From contig WGBH01000349.1 of assembly GCA_015494435.1 (NCBI GenBank), forward strand, positions 1 to 11,602: 11,602 nt of DNA, given 5' to 3'. Source of the stretch: Thiotrichaceae bacterium. Its GTDB lineage: Bacteria > Pseudomonadota > Gammaproteobacteria > Thiotrichales > Thiotrichaceae. How positions within the stretch are numbered: the first letter of the stretch is position 1; each line of letters opens with the position of its first letter. A program made the translations under genes and the position numbers. Positions 1 to 5,976 of the stretch are shown here, piece after piece. A model generated the notes under the pieces. It was not told where the DNA came from and ran no database searches. It saw nothing but the letters and a program-made list of their open reading frames with translations.

Positions 1-1
1 A

Positions 2-871
2 GGCGCTACAGGCGCTACAGGCGCTACAGGCGCTACAGGCGCTACAGGCGCTACAGGCGCTACAGGCGCTACAGGCGCTCAGGGTGCAACAGGTGCTCAG
101 GGCGCTACAGGTGCTCAGGGCGCTACAGGTGCTCAGGGCGCTACAGGTGCTCAGGGAGCTACAGGTGCTCAAGGAGCTACAGGTGCTCAAGGAGCTACAG
201 GTGCTCAAGGAGCAACAGGTGCTCAAGGAGCAACAGGCGCTACAGGCGCTACAGGCGCTCAGGGAGCTACAGGCGCTCAGGGAGCTACAGGCGCTCAGGG
301 AGCTACAGGTGCTCAGGGCGCTACAGGTGCTCAAGGCGCTACAGGCGCTCAGGGTGCAACAGGCGCTCAGGGTGCAACAGGCGCTCAGGGTGCAACAGGC
401 GCTCAAGGCGCAACAGGTGCTCAAGGCGCTCAAGGTGCAACAGGTGCTCATGGAGCAACAGGCGCTCAAGGTGCTCAGGGTGCTCAAGGTGCAACAGGTG
501 CTCAAGGTGCTCAGGGTGCTCAAGGTTCTACTGGTGCAACAGGTGCTCAAGGAGCCGCGGGTGCTCAAGGCTCTACAGGAGCTACAGGAGCTCAAGGTGC
601 AACTGGTTCACAAGGAGCAACAGGCGCTCAAGGTTCTACTGGTGCGACAGGAGCAACAGGAGCTCAAGGTGCAATGGGACCTCAAGGTGCTCAAGGTGCA
701 CAAGGTTCTACTGGGGCTCAAGGTGCACAAGGTTCTACTGGGGCGCAAGGAGCACAAGGAGCAACTGGTTCACAAGGTGCAACAGGAGCACAGGGTTCTA
801 CTGGCGCAACGGGTGCACAAGGAGCACAAGGGGCGCAAGGAGCACAAGGCGCACAAGGTTCTTCAGGTGAA
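2..871. repeat. Tandem 9-bp/18-bp coding repeat array
   Basis: The array opens with eight identical copies of the 9-mer GGCGCTACA (2-73), which may continue upstream. From about 92 the unit becomes an 18-bp GAQ-GAT pair. Neighbouring units share the same synonymous third bases in blocks: GGCGCTACA-type units at 92-145, GGAGCTACA-type at 155-199, GGAGCAACA at 209-235. The copies degenerate toward 865. This pattern fits recent local duplication by slippage or unequal exchange. Every unit is a multiple of three, so copy-number change alters fibre length without breaking the frame. Confidence 0.95.
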
Positions 872-964
872 GGTTTCTTCGATTGGTTTACTAATACAAT
901 CGGTGATATGGACGCTGATGGTGATGTGGATTCCGATGATGTTAAAGCTTGGATCACTCACTAA
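2..964 (+). CDS. Collagen-like Gly-X-Y repeat protein with EF-hand/dockerin-like tail (5' end outside window)
   Basis: The frame is open from the first complete codon at position 2 to the TAA at 962-964, so the start and any signal peptide lie upstream. Codons at 2-865 encode 96 consecutive Gly-X-Y triplets with no break. By hand count they are 43 GAQ, 40 GAT, 6 GST, 2 GSQ and one each of GAH, GAA, GAM, GPQ and GSS. A tail of about 33 residues follows, starting GEGFFDWF. It contains a 12-residue loop DMDADGDVDSDD (905-940), with acidic residues at the calcium-ligand positions 1, 3, 5 and 12 and Gly at 6, as in EF-hands and in one half of a type I dockerin. Bacterial collagen-like proteins usually form triple-helical surface fibres, so an exported or surface role is likely but inferred. 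There is no recognisable C-terminal trimerisation domain such as the globular domain of BclA. The near absence of proline and charge is odd. ATG 674 is an internal Met in a GAM triplet and not the real start. Confidence 0.85.
   Translation, partial: GATGATGATGATGATGATGATGATGAQGATGAQGATGAQGATGAQGATGAQGATGAQGATGAQGATGAQGATGAQGATGATGATGAQGATGAQGATGAQGATGAQGATGAQGATGAQGATGAQGATGAQGATGAQGATGAQGAQGATGAHGATGAQGAQGAQGATGAQGAQGAQGSTGATGAQGAAGAQGSTGATGAQGATGSQGATGAQGSTGATGATGAQGAMGPQGAQGAQGSTGAQGAQGSTGAQGAQGATGSQGATGAQGSTGATGAQGAQGAQGAQGAQGSSGEGFFDWFTNTIGDMDADGDVDSDDVKAWITH
905..940 (+). other. EF-hand / half-dockerin calcium-binding loop (protein motif)
   Basis: Codons GAT905 to GAT938 encode DMDADGDVDSDD, followed by VKAWI. 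This fits the pattern D-x-D-x-D-G-x-V-x-x-x-D followed by a helix, as in EF-hand loops and type I dockerin repeats. Only one loop is present, whereas a functional dockerin needs two, so calcium binding is plausible but cohesin binding is not supported. Confidence 0.6.
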
Positions 965-1264
965 CTATGATGGTAATTCGTATGACCTAAGGGTCTAAAT
1001 TATTGACAGCTAGATCGATATATTAGTATCTGCTTGTTGATGATTTGAATTATATTTCATCTTTTTAAGGTGTTATTAAATCATAAAACCTAGCATTGAT
1101 AATTATTGTCATGCTGGGTTTTTTTGTTTCTGGGGTTTAAAAATTATTAGCTATGTTATTCATCCTACAACTCGGTAATTTGGTAAGATACTTAGTGAAA
1201 ATATTAAAGCCGACTGAGTACTATATGCCGTTTAAAATTAAATAAAATAGTCGGGAGAATATAA
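965..1264. other. Intergenic region between the collagen-like gene and the glycosyltransferase gene
   Basis: These 300 bases contain no credible gene. They hold the collagen gene terminator (1085-1130) and probably the promoter of the glycosyltransferase gene. The best promoter candidate is TTGGTA (1180-1185), 16 bp, then TATTAA (1202-1207), which is only moderately close to the sigma-70 consensus. A Shine-Dalgarno sequence CGGGAG (1252-1257) sits 7 bp before ATG 1265. Confidence 0.5.
1085..1130 (+). terminator. Rho-independent terminator of the collagen-like gene
   Basis: A 12-bp stem pairs AAAACCTAGCAT (1085-1096) with ATGCTGGGTTTT (1111-1122), with one T-G wobble and no mismatch, around a 14-base AT-rich loop. 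The right arm runs into a seven-T tract at 1119-1125. This structure ends the collagen transcript about 120 bp after its stop and implies that the next gene has its own promoter. Confidence 0.85.
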
Positions 1265-2503
1265 ATGGATACTAATGGATGTGATTTTAAAAAAGATCTA
1301 GTGTCAATTTTTACACCAACATACAATACAAAAAAAGATTTAATTAAAGCAGTGTATTACTCCGTTAAATCACAAAAATATAAAAACTGGGAATGGGTCA
1401 TCTGTGATGATGGATCAAAAGCAAAAACGCGTAAAATATTGAAAAAAATGCAAAAAAAAGATGCACGTATCAAATTATTTTTTTTTGATAACTGTGGCAA
1501 TATTGGCAAAATGAAAAAGCGTTGCACTGAGCGATGTAGTGGGGAGTATTTAGTAGAATTAGATCATGATGATCAATTAACCAATGATTGTTTGCAAGAG
1601 GTGGTTAAAAAATTCAAACAAGAACCAGATGCAGGGATGGTTTATTCAAACTGTACTGAAGTGACTGATGAGGGGGAATGTCATATGTATCAGGCTCCTT
1701 ATTGGAAGTATAGGAAAACAGAATATCAAGGACAAATCTATGCAGAAGGCTTGCAGCCAGACTTTTATGGTAGTGAATCATGTTTGGCAATGGAAAATTC
1801 TCATTATTGGGAATTAATGCCAAATCATGTGAGAGCATTTCGTTCAACTGTTTTATTTGAGTTGGGTGGTTATGATGATACCTTAATCTATGCGGATGAT
1901 TACGATGTTATTTTGCGTATGTTTTTATATTCAAAAATTGTTCATATTCCTAAAATGTTGTATTTATATCGTTGGGGTGATAATACATGGACAAGTGATA
2001 AAAATGAGGATTTACAGCAAAAAATGGCAAGTGTGCGTGATCGATACTTTCCAGAAATTCGTCTTGATCTAGGCTGTGGAACTTCCAAAACCTTTGGATT
2101 TCAAGGAATTGATAAGCACCCTTATCCTGAGGTTGAGCATGTATTGGATTTTAGTAAAGAAGGGCTAGAAAAATTTGAAGAAAGCAGTGTTGATATAATG
2201 CGAAGTGTTGATTTTGTGCAATATATAGAAGATAAAATCTTTACATTAGAGCAAATTTATCGAGTTTTAAAACATAATGCGACGGTTTATATTCAAGTGC
2301 CAAGTACCGATGGTCGAGGCGCTTTTCAAGACCCAACCCATCTTAGCTATTGGAATGAAAATTCATTTTTTAATGGTTATATGAATGGTGATTATCGTTA
2401 TGATGCAAATTATAACTTTAAGGTCGATATGCTTTATACCACTGAAAAAAATGAGTATGGAATTTGTTGGGTACACGTTATATTGCGGGCAAATAAAAAT
2501 TGA
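1265..2503 (+). CDS. Glycosyltransferase family 2 fused to a SAM-dependent methyltransferase
   Basis: This is a 412-residue, two-domain cytoplasmic enzyme. Residues about 12-245 form a GT-A fold family 2 domain: the start VSIFTPTYN, the nucleotide-sugar motif DDG (48-50), the metal-binding DxD-type motif DHDD (100-103), and the acceptor-side segment GGYDDTLIYADDYD near 201-214. Residues about 266-410 form a class I methyltransferase: SAM motif LDLGCG (267-272), an acidic residue after the next strand (GID, 283), VDFVQYIED, and QVPSTDGRGAFQDPTH (344-359), which is typical of small methyltransferases in surface-glycan clusters. It should therefore transfer a sugar and methylate a sugar or related acceptor. 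The donor, acceptor and methyl site cannot be read from the sequence. ATG 1265 is supported by a well-spaced CGGGAG. The gene is markedly AT-rich, with A and T runs, compared with the genes to its right, which may reflect horizontal transfer. Its stop lies 15 bp before cbiD. Confidence 0.85.
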   Translation: MDTNGCDFKKDLVSIFTPTYNTKKDLIKAVYYSVKSQKYKNWEWVICDDGSKAKTRKILKKMQKKDARIKLFFFDNCGNIGKMKKRCTERCSGEYLVELDHDDQLTNDCLQEVVKKFKQEPDAGMVYSNCTEVTDEGECHMYQAPYWKYRKTEYQGQIYAEGLQPDFYGSESCLAMENSHYWELMPNHVRAFRSTVLFELGGYDDTLIYADDYDVILRMFLYSKIVHIPKMLYLYRWGDNTWTSDKNEDLQQKMASVRDRYFPEIRLDLGCGTSKTFGFQGIDKHPYPEVEHVLDFSKEGLEKFEESSVDIMRSVDFVQYIEDKIFTLEQIYRVLKHNATVYIQVPSTDGRGAFQDPTHLSYWNENSFFNGYMNGDYRYDANYNFKVDMLYTTEKNEYGICWVHVILRANKN

Positions 2504-2518
2504 TTATGTAAAAACGTT

Positions 2519-3616
2519 ATGCGAGAAGAAACAGCGGAAAGAAAAATAGCCTTACGCAGTGGCTATACAACGGGAGCCTGTGCCACGGTGACGAGTCTAG
2601 CGGCCGCGCGTTTGCTTTTTGATCTTCCTGTGCTAACACAATGTTCTATCACTTTACCTAAAGGGCAGAGGGTTGAATTTACGCTTCAAAATTGTAAACT
2701 TGTTCCAGAGGGTGCAATCGCTTCTACCATAAAAGATGCAGGCGATGATCCCGATGTAACCCATCAGGCGCTGGTTTGTAGTCATATTGCCTTAAGCTCT
2801 AAAACAGGTATTCAGTTTTATGCAGGGGAGGGCGTGGGCACAGTGACCAGAGCAGGGCTATCGATTGCTCCTAACGAGCCTGCTATTAACCCCGTTCCAC
2901 GTTTAATGATTCAACAACATTTGCAACAGTTGGCTAATGAGCAAAGATATAGCGGTGGTTTTGCTGTTACGATTAGTATTAAAAATGGCAGGGAGCTTGC
3001 CTTAAAAACGATGAATCCTCGTTTGGGTATAGTGGGTGGGCTTTCTATTTTGGGAACAACAGGGATTGTGCGTCCCTTTTCCTGTTCTGCCTATATTGCC
3101 TCTATTCATCAAGGGATTGATGTTGCCTTTGCAAATAAAATTCAGCATATTGCTGTTTGTACAGGGGCTTCGAGTGAAGCGATGATCCGTTCTCACTATT
3201 TATTATCTGAAATGGCATTAATTGAAATGGGGGATTTTGTGGGAGCGGTGTTAAAGCATTTAAAAAAATCACCTGTCCCGCAAGTGTCTATTGTCGGAGG
3301 GTTTGGAAAAATCAGCAAATTAGCGGCGGGGCATCTTGATTTGCACAGTCGAAAATCTGCCATTGACTTTAATTTTTTAGCCAACTTAGCCATTAAACTA
3401 GGGGCTGATAACATTTTAAAAGCACATATCTTGCAAAGCAATACCAGTATTGAAGCCTTAAAGTATTGTCAGCAACAAAATATTCCTTTAGCAGAGGCTA
3501 TTTGTGATTTAGCATTGCAAAAAGTCAATACCATTGTGCCAAAAAGCTGTCGTTGTGAAGTCTGGGCGATTAATCGCAAAACTGAGGTAGTCGGTCATGC
3601 TGGATCAATCAGATGA
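2519..3616 (+). CDS. cbiD: Cobalt-precorrin-5B C(1)-methyltransferase
   Basis: CbiD uses SAM to methylate C-1 of the corrin ring in the early-cobalt-insertion (anaerobic-type) route to cobalamin, acting in the cytoplasm. The 365-residue protein is close to the usual family length of about 370 and carries the N-terminal signature RSGYTTGACA (residues 13-22), followed by a glycine-rich body typical of the family. An in-frame TGA at 2501-2503 (the stop of the upstream gene) limits the start, and ATG 2519 is the only ATG before the signature. No convincing Shine-Dalgarno precedes it, so translation may depend on coupling with the upstream gene. Its stop overlaps the cobK start in an ATGA (3613-3616). 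No other cobalamin gene is visible upstream; the neighbour is a glycosyltransferase instead, an unusual setting. Confidence 0.93.
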   Translation: MREETAERKIALRSGYTTGACATVTSLAAARLLFDLPVLTQCSITLPKGQRVEFTLQNCKLVPEGAIASTIKDAGDDPDVTHQALVCSHIALSSKTGIQFYAGEGVGTVTRAGLSIAPNEPAINPVPRLMIQQHLQQLANEQRYSGGFAVTISIKNGRELALKTMNPRLGIVGGLSILGTTGIVRPFSCSAYIASIHQGIDVAFANKIQHIAVCTGASSEAMIRSHYLLSEMALIEMGDFVGAVLKHLKKSPVPQVSIVGGFGKISKLAAGHLDLHSRKSAIDFNFLANLAIKLGADNILKAHILQSNTSIEALKYCQQQNIPLAEAICDLALQKVNTIVPKSCRCEVWAINRKTEVVGHAGSIR

Positions 3617-4347
3617 AATTGCTTTTATTAGGTGGCACATCAGACGCTCTTAAACTATGTCAATTACTATTAAAACAGCATCAAGTGATTTACAGTATAA
3701 AAGGTTTAGTGCGAGAGCCAAAACTCGATTGTAACATCCATACAGGTGGTTTTGGCGGAGTACAAGGCTTGATATATTTTTTACAACAGCAACAGATTGA
3801 TTGCTTATTAGATGCAACACATCCCTATGCCATCAATATCAGTCATGATGCAAAACAAGCCGCTCAGCATTGTCATCTCCCTTGCTTTCATTATACTCGA
3901 CCCGCATGGCAACAACAGTTAGGGGATAATTGGATTACCTTTACAGATGAGCCACACTTAACACAACTCCTAAATGCCAACCATCATAAAAGCACCCGAT
4001 TTTTTTTTACTACAGGTCGCTTATCTTCTGCATTTATTGGTAGAAAAAACCCTCAACACCATTATATTGCACGTTCAGTCACTGATAATGACACCCAAGG
4101 AATTCAAGGCATCAAATGGATAAAAAACAGAGGCCCTTTTAGAATAGAAAATGAACGTAAGTTATTTGAAAAATATCAAATAGATGCCTTAATTAGTAAA
4201 AACAGTGGCGGTCAAAGTATCTACGCAAAAATACAAGTCGCACGGGAAATGAAGCTGCCTGTGTATCTGTTACAACGCCCTGAATTTCAGTCTGATTATC
4301 CTATTTTTTCTTCTATTGACGAGATGCTAATAGCAGTAAACTCTTAG
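3613..4347 (+). CDS. cobK: (Cobalt-)precorrin-6A reductase
   Basis: CobK/CbiJ reduces precorrin-6A, or its cobalt form, with NADPH. In the cobalt-early route this is the step that follows CbiD, so gene order matches pathway order. The 244-residue protein shows the N-terminal nucleotide-binding segment LLLLGGTSDA (3-12), the family motif DATHPYA (67-73), TTGR (133-136) and SKNSGG (195-200). All are hallmarks of the CobK/CbiJ family, and the length is normal. The ATG overlaps the cbiD stop by 4 bp, indicating translational coupling in one operon. Because the partner is CbiD, the name cbiJ is equally defensible. The gene ends in a convergent gap, and no classical terminator follows. Confidence 0.92.
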   Translation: MKLLLLGGTSDALKLCQLLLKQHQVIYSIKGLVREPKLDCNIHTGGFGGVQGLIYFLQQQQIDCLLDATHPYAINISHDAKQAAQHCHLPCFHYTRPAWQQQLGDNWITFTDEPHLTQLLNANHHKSTRFFFTTGRLSSAFIGRKNPQHHYIARSVTDNDTQGIQGIKWIKNRGPFRIENERKLFEKYQIDALISKNSGGQSIYAKIQVAREMKLPVYLLQRPEFQSDYPIFSSIDEMLIAVNS

Positions 4348-4351
4348 GAAT

Positions 4352-4410
4352 GTGCCGATAGGCGAGGGGGATCTTTGCTATGTAATTTTACCCGCCTCGC
4401 CTATCGGCAT
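4352..4410. repeat. GC-rich palindromic element (15-bp perfect inverted repeat)
   Basis: TGCCGATAGGCGAGG (4353-4367) is repeated exactly as its reverse complement at 4395-4409. The stem extends inward by GGG/CCC with one bulged base, leaving a 20-base loop. Neither side has a T-run, so it is not a classical terminator. It is much more GC-rich than its surroundings and resembles the dispersed REP-like palindromes found between convergent genes. It may still end transcription or protect the cobK mRNA 3' end. Confidence 0.7.
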
Positions 4411-4489
4411 CGGGGGGATAATAAGATGAATCTTACACTCCTTTCGGCGCATATTGATACAGAATGTATGGAGTCTTAAAACTGATGTT

Positions 4490-4649
4490 AGGAACTTCCA
4501 AGTAATAAATATACTCATATCACGCAGATTTTTTGCTTCTGATTGGATTATCTCAAGAGGTGCATAGTTATTCTACGCAACGATTGAGAGGATTCAATCA
4601 GGAGTAAAAGGGCAAGTAGGAGGGGTAGATTTATTACTTTGAAGTTCCT
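4490..4649. mobile_element. MITE-like element or long nested hairpin
   Basis: The left end AGGAACTTCCAAGTAATAAAT (4490-4510) and the right end (4629-4649) are inverted repeats with a single mismatch over 21 bp. The match continues weakly to about 27 bp. Inside, an 18-bp segment starting CTGATTGGATT pairs with one ending TTCAATCAG (two wobbles, one mismatch). Inside that, TGCATAG pairs with CTACGCA around a 5-base loop, with one mismatch. The whole element therefore folds into one long interrupted hairpin. The trinucleotide TTA occurs directly at both outer edges (4488-4490 and 4649-4651) and could be a target-site duplication. No transposase is encoded. A structured RNA is the main alternative. 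Confidence 0.55.
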
Positions 4650-4671
4650 TAAGTAGGAGGGCATAAGCAAT

Positions 4672-5841
4672 CTAGCCAATAATTTCCGCTAGCTTTCGTA
4701 TACCTTTTTCTATTATTTTTTGATCGGCACAGGAATAATTTAATCGCATGGTGTTTTGTTGAATATTACTTGTATAAAAAGATTCTCCAGGTACAAAAGC
4801 AACTTTTTGTTGAATGGCTTTTTGAAAAAGTTCTAATGTGGATATTTTTTTGCTCAATGTACACCAGAGAAATAGCCCACCTTCTGGATTTGTTAGTTGG
4901 GTATTTTTAGGAAAATATTTTTTAATCGCTGTTTCCATTATTATTTTTTGCTGACCATAGTGTAATTTGAGTTGTGTTAAATGCTGATCAAAATCATTTT
5001 TTTCAAAGTATTGCGCTAAGATAGCTTGTGAAAATGAGTTGCTGTGTAAATCAGCGGCTTGTTTGGCGATAATTAATTTTTTCATCACAGGTTTTGGTGC
5101 AACAATCCAGCCAAGGCGAAAAGCGGGGGCGATGGTTTTTGAGAATGAGCCTAATAAAAGGGTTTGTTGTGGTAAGAGAGTGTAAAAATTACTTTTAGCT
5201 TGTCCACTAAAACGAAGTTCACCATAAGGATCATCTTGAATTAGATAGCTGTCTGTTTTGGCAATTTCTTTGGCAATGGCTTGTCTGTTTTCTTCGCTAT
5301 AGGAAATACCCGTTGGATTTTGAAAATTAGGAACGGTATAAATTAATTTAGCGTTATTGATTGATAATGTTTGTTTTAATTGCTTTAAGTCCATGCCTTG
5401 AGAGTGAAGATCAATCGGTAGAAACTTAACCTGATAGAGTCGAAAAGCTTGTAATGCCCCAAGGTAAGCAGGGTTTTCTATTACCACTGCATCCTTTTTA
5501 TTTAAGAAGACCTTTCCCAATAAATCTAAGGCTTGCTGAGAGCCATTAGTCATTAAAATATCTTCAGCTGTAATCTCTAAATTTTGAGCTTGGTAACGTT
5601 GCGCTATCCAGTTTCTTAATCCTAAATCCCCTTCTGTGTTGCTGTATTGTAAGAGTTGAGACCCTTTATTTTCAAAGGCAGACAAACTGGCTTGTTTAAG
5701 TTGTTGCAGAGGAAAAAGTGCATCATTAGGAAGTCCGCCTGCAAAGGAAATAACATCCTTCTCATGGGTTACTTTAAGAATTTCACGGATAAAAGAAGGG
5801 GTTACATTTTGTATGCGAGTAGAAAATAGTTTTAAACTCAT
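4672..5841 (-). CDS. PLP-dependent aminotransferase, LysN/2-aminoadipate-transaminase-like
   Basis: This is a 389-residue fold type I aminotransferase. It closely follows the LysN-type branch from memory: ISFAGGLPNDALFP (31-44), LLQYSNTEGDLGLR (63-76), TNGSQQALDLLGKVFL (98-113), PNFQNPTG (171-178, with the cofactor-contacting Asn), DDPYGELRF (203-211, with the Asp that pairs with the pyridine nitrogen), and GSFSKTIAPAFRLGW (231-245), where Lys235 should form the internal aldimine. TMRLNYS near the C terminus carries the usual carboxylate-binding Arg. It probably moves amino groups between an amino acid and a 2-oxo acid; enzymes of this branch vary widely (aminoadipate, aromatic, branched-chain), so the substrate is open. 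The start at 5841 has AAGGAA upstream at good spacing. The divergent MocR regulator is the likely controller. Confidence 0.88.
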   Translation of the reverse strand: MSLKLFSTRIQNVTPSFIREILKVTHEKDVISFAGGLPNDALFPLQQLKQASLSAFENKGSQLLQYSNTEGDLGLRNWIAQRYQAQNLEITAEDILMTNGSQQALDLLGKVFLNKKDAVVIENPAYLGALQAFRLYQVKFLPIDLHSQGMDLKQLKQTLSINNAKLIYTVPNFQNPTGISYSEENRQAIAKEIAKTDSYLIQDDPYGELRFSGQAKSNFYTLLPQQTLLLGSFSKTIAPAFRLGWIVAPKPVMKKLIIAKQAADLHSNSFSQAILAQYFEKNDFDQHLTQLKLHYGQQKIIMETAIKKYFPKNTQLTNPEGGLFLWCTLSKKISTLELFQKAIQQKVAFVPGESFYTSNIQQNTMRLNYSCADQKIIEKGIRKLAEIIG

Positions 5842-5862
5842 GCTGTTTTTTCCTTAATTGAC

Positions 5863-5888
5863 TTGCATAAGAGTGTAGCTTTATGCAA
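5863..5888. promoter_or_regulatory. Candidate operator between the aminotransferase and MocR genes
   Basis: TTGCATAA (5863-5870) and TTATGCAA (5881-5888) form a perfect 8-bp inverted repeat with centres 18 bp apart, about two helical turns. It lies 22-47 bp upstream of the aminotransferase start, where it would overlap the promoter of that gene. A dimeric GntR-type regulator such as the adjacent MocR protein is the obvious candidate binder; this is inferred from position only. Confidence 0.4.
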
Positions 5889-5917
5889 ACTATGAATACA
5901 GATTCAATAAAATATAA

Positions 5918-5948
5918 TTGACACAGTACAGTTTGTTATTTTTAGACT
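5918..5948 (+). promoter_or_regulatory. Putative sigma-70 promoter of the MocR gene
   Basis: A perfect -35 hexamer TTGACA (5918-5923) lies in the divergent intergenic region. The -10 is weak: TTTAGA at 17-bp spacing or TAGACT (5943-5948) at 19 bp. A GAGG ribosome site (5966-5969) precedes ATG 5977 by 7 bp. The weak -10 fits a regulated promoter. Confidence 0.4.
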
Positions 5949-5976
5949 CTGTGCTTGTTTTTGATGAGGTCACTGT

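Larger units (their letters stand above)
4348..4671. other. Convergent intergenic region with two inverted-repeat structures
   Basis: These 324 bases lie between the 3' ends of cobK and the aminotransferase gene, and no credible ORF is present. They hold a GC-rich hairpin (4352-4410), a small TAAGAT/ATCTTA hairpin (4422-4435) and a 160-bp nested hairpin (4490-4649). The remaining sequence shows no promoter or RNA gene that I can recognise. Confidence 0.6.

Noticed and set aside
2..871. The regular tandem units considered as a CRISPR array.
   Set aside because: The units are contiguous 9- or 18-bp coding triplets with no unique spacers, and they translate into unbroken Gly-X-Y.
718..957. A minus-strand open frame rich in Ala, Pro and Cys opposite the collagen gene.
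   Set aside because: It is an antisense product of the same repeat periodicity, with no ribosome site and no recognisable protein features.
905..961. A functional dockerin domain at the collagen tail.
   Set aside because: Type I dockerins need two calcium-loop repeats; only one is present, so only an EF-hand-like loop is claimed.
84..998. A 304-codon open frame on the plus strand, rich in Leu, Gln and Val.
   Set aside because: It is a shadow of the collagen-like repeats: a 9-bp unit keeps the other frames open too. The Gly-X-Y frame has the meaningful tail and the properly placed stop.
1210..1254. An inverted repeat CCGACT/AGTCGG upstream of the glycosyltransferase gene.
   Set aside because: Six base pairs with a spacer of more than 30 bp is easily expected by chance and overlaps no clear promoter element.
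4352..4410. The GC-rich hairpin as a rho-independent terminator of cobK or the aminotransferase gene.
   Set aside because: No T-run follows the stem on either strand, so it was called a palindromic element instead.
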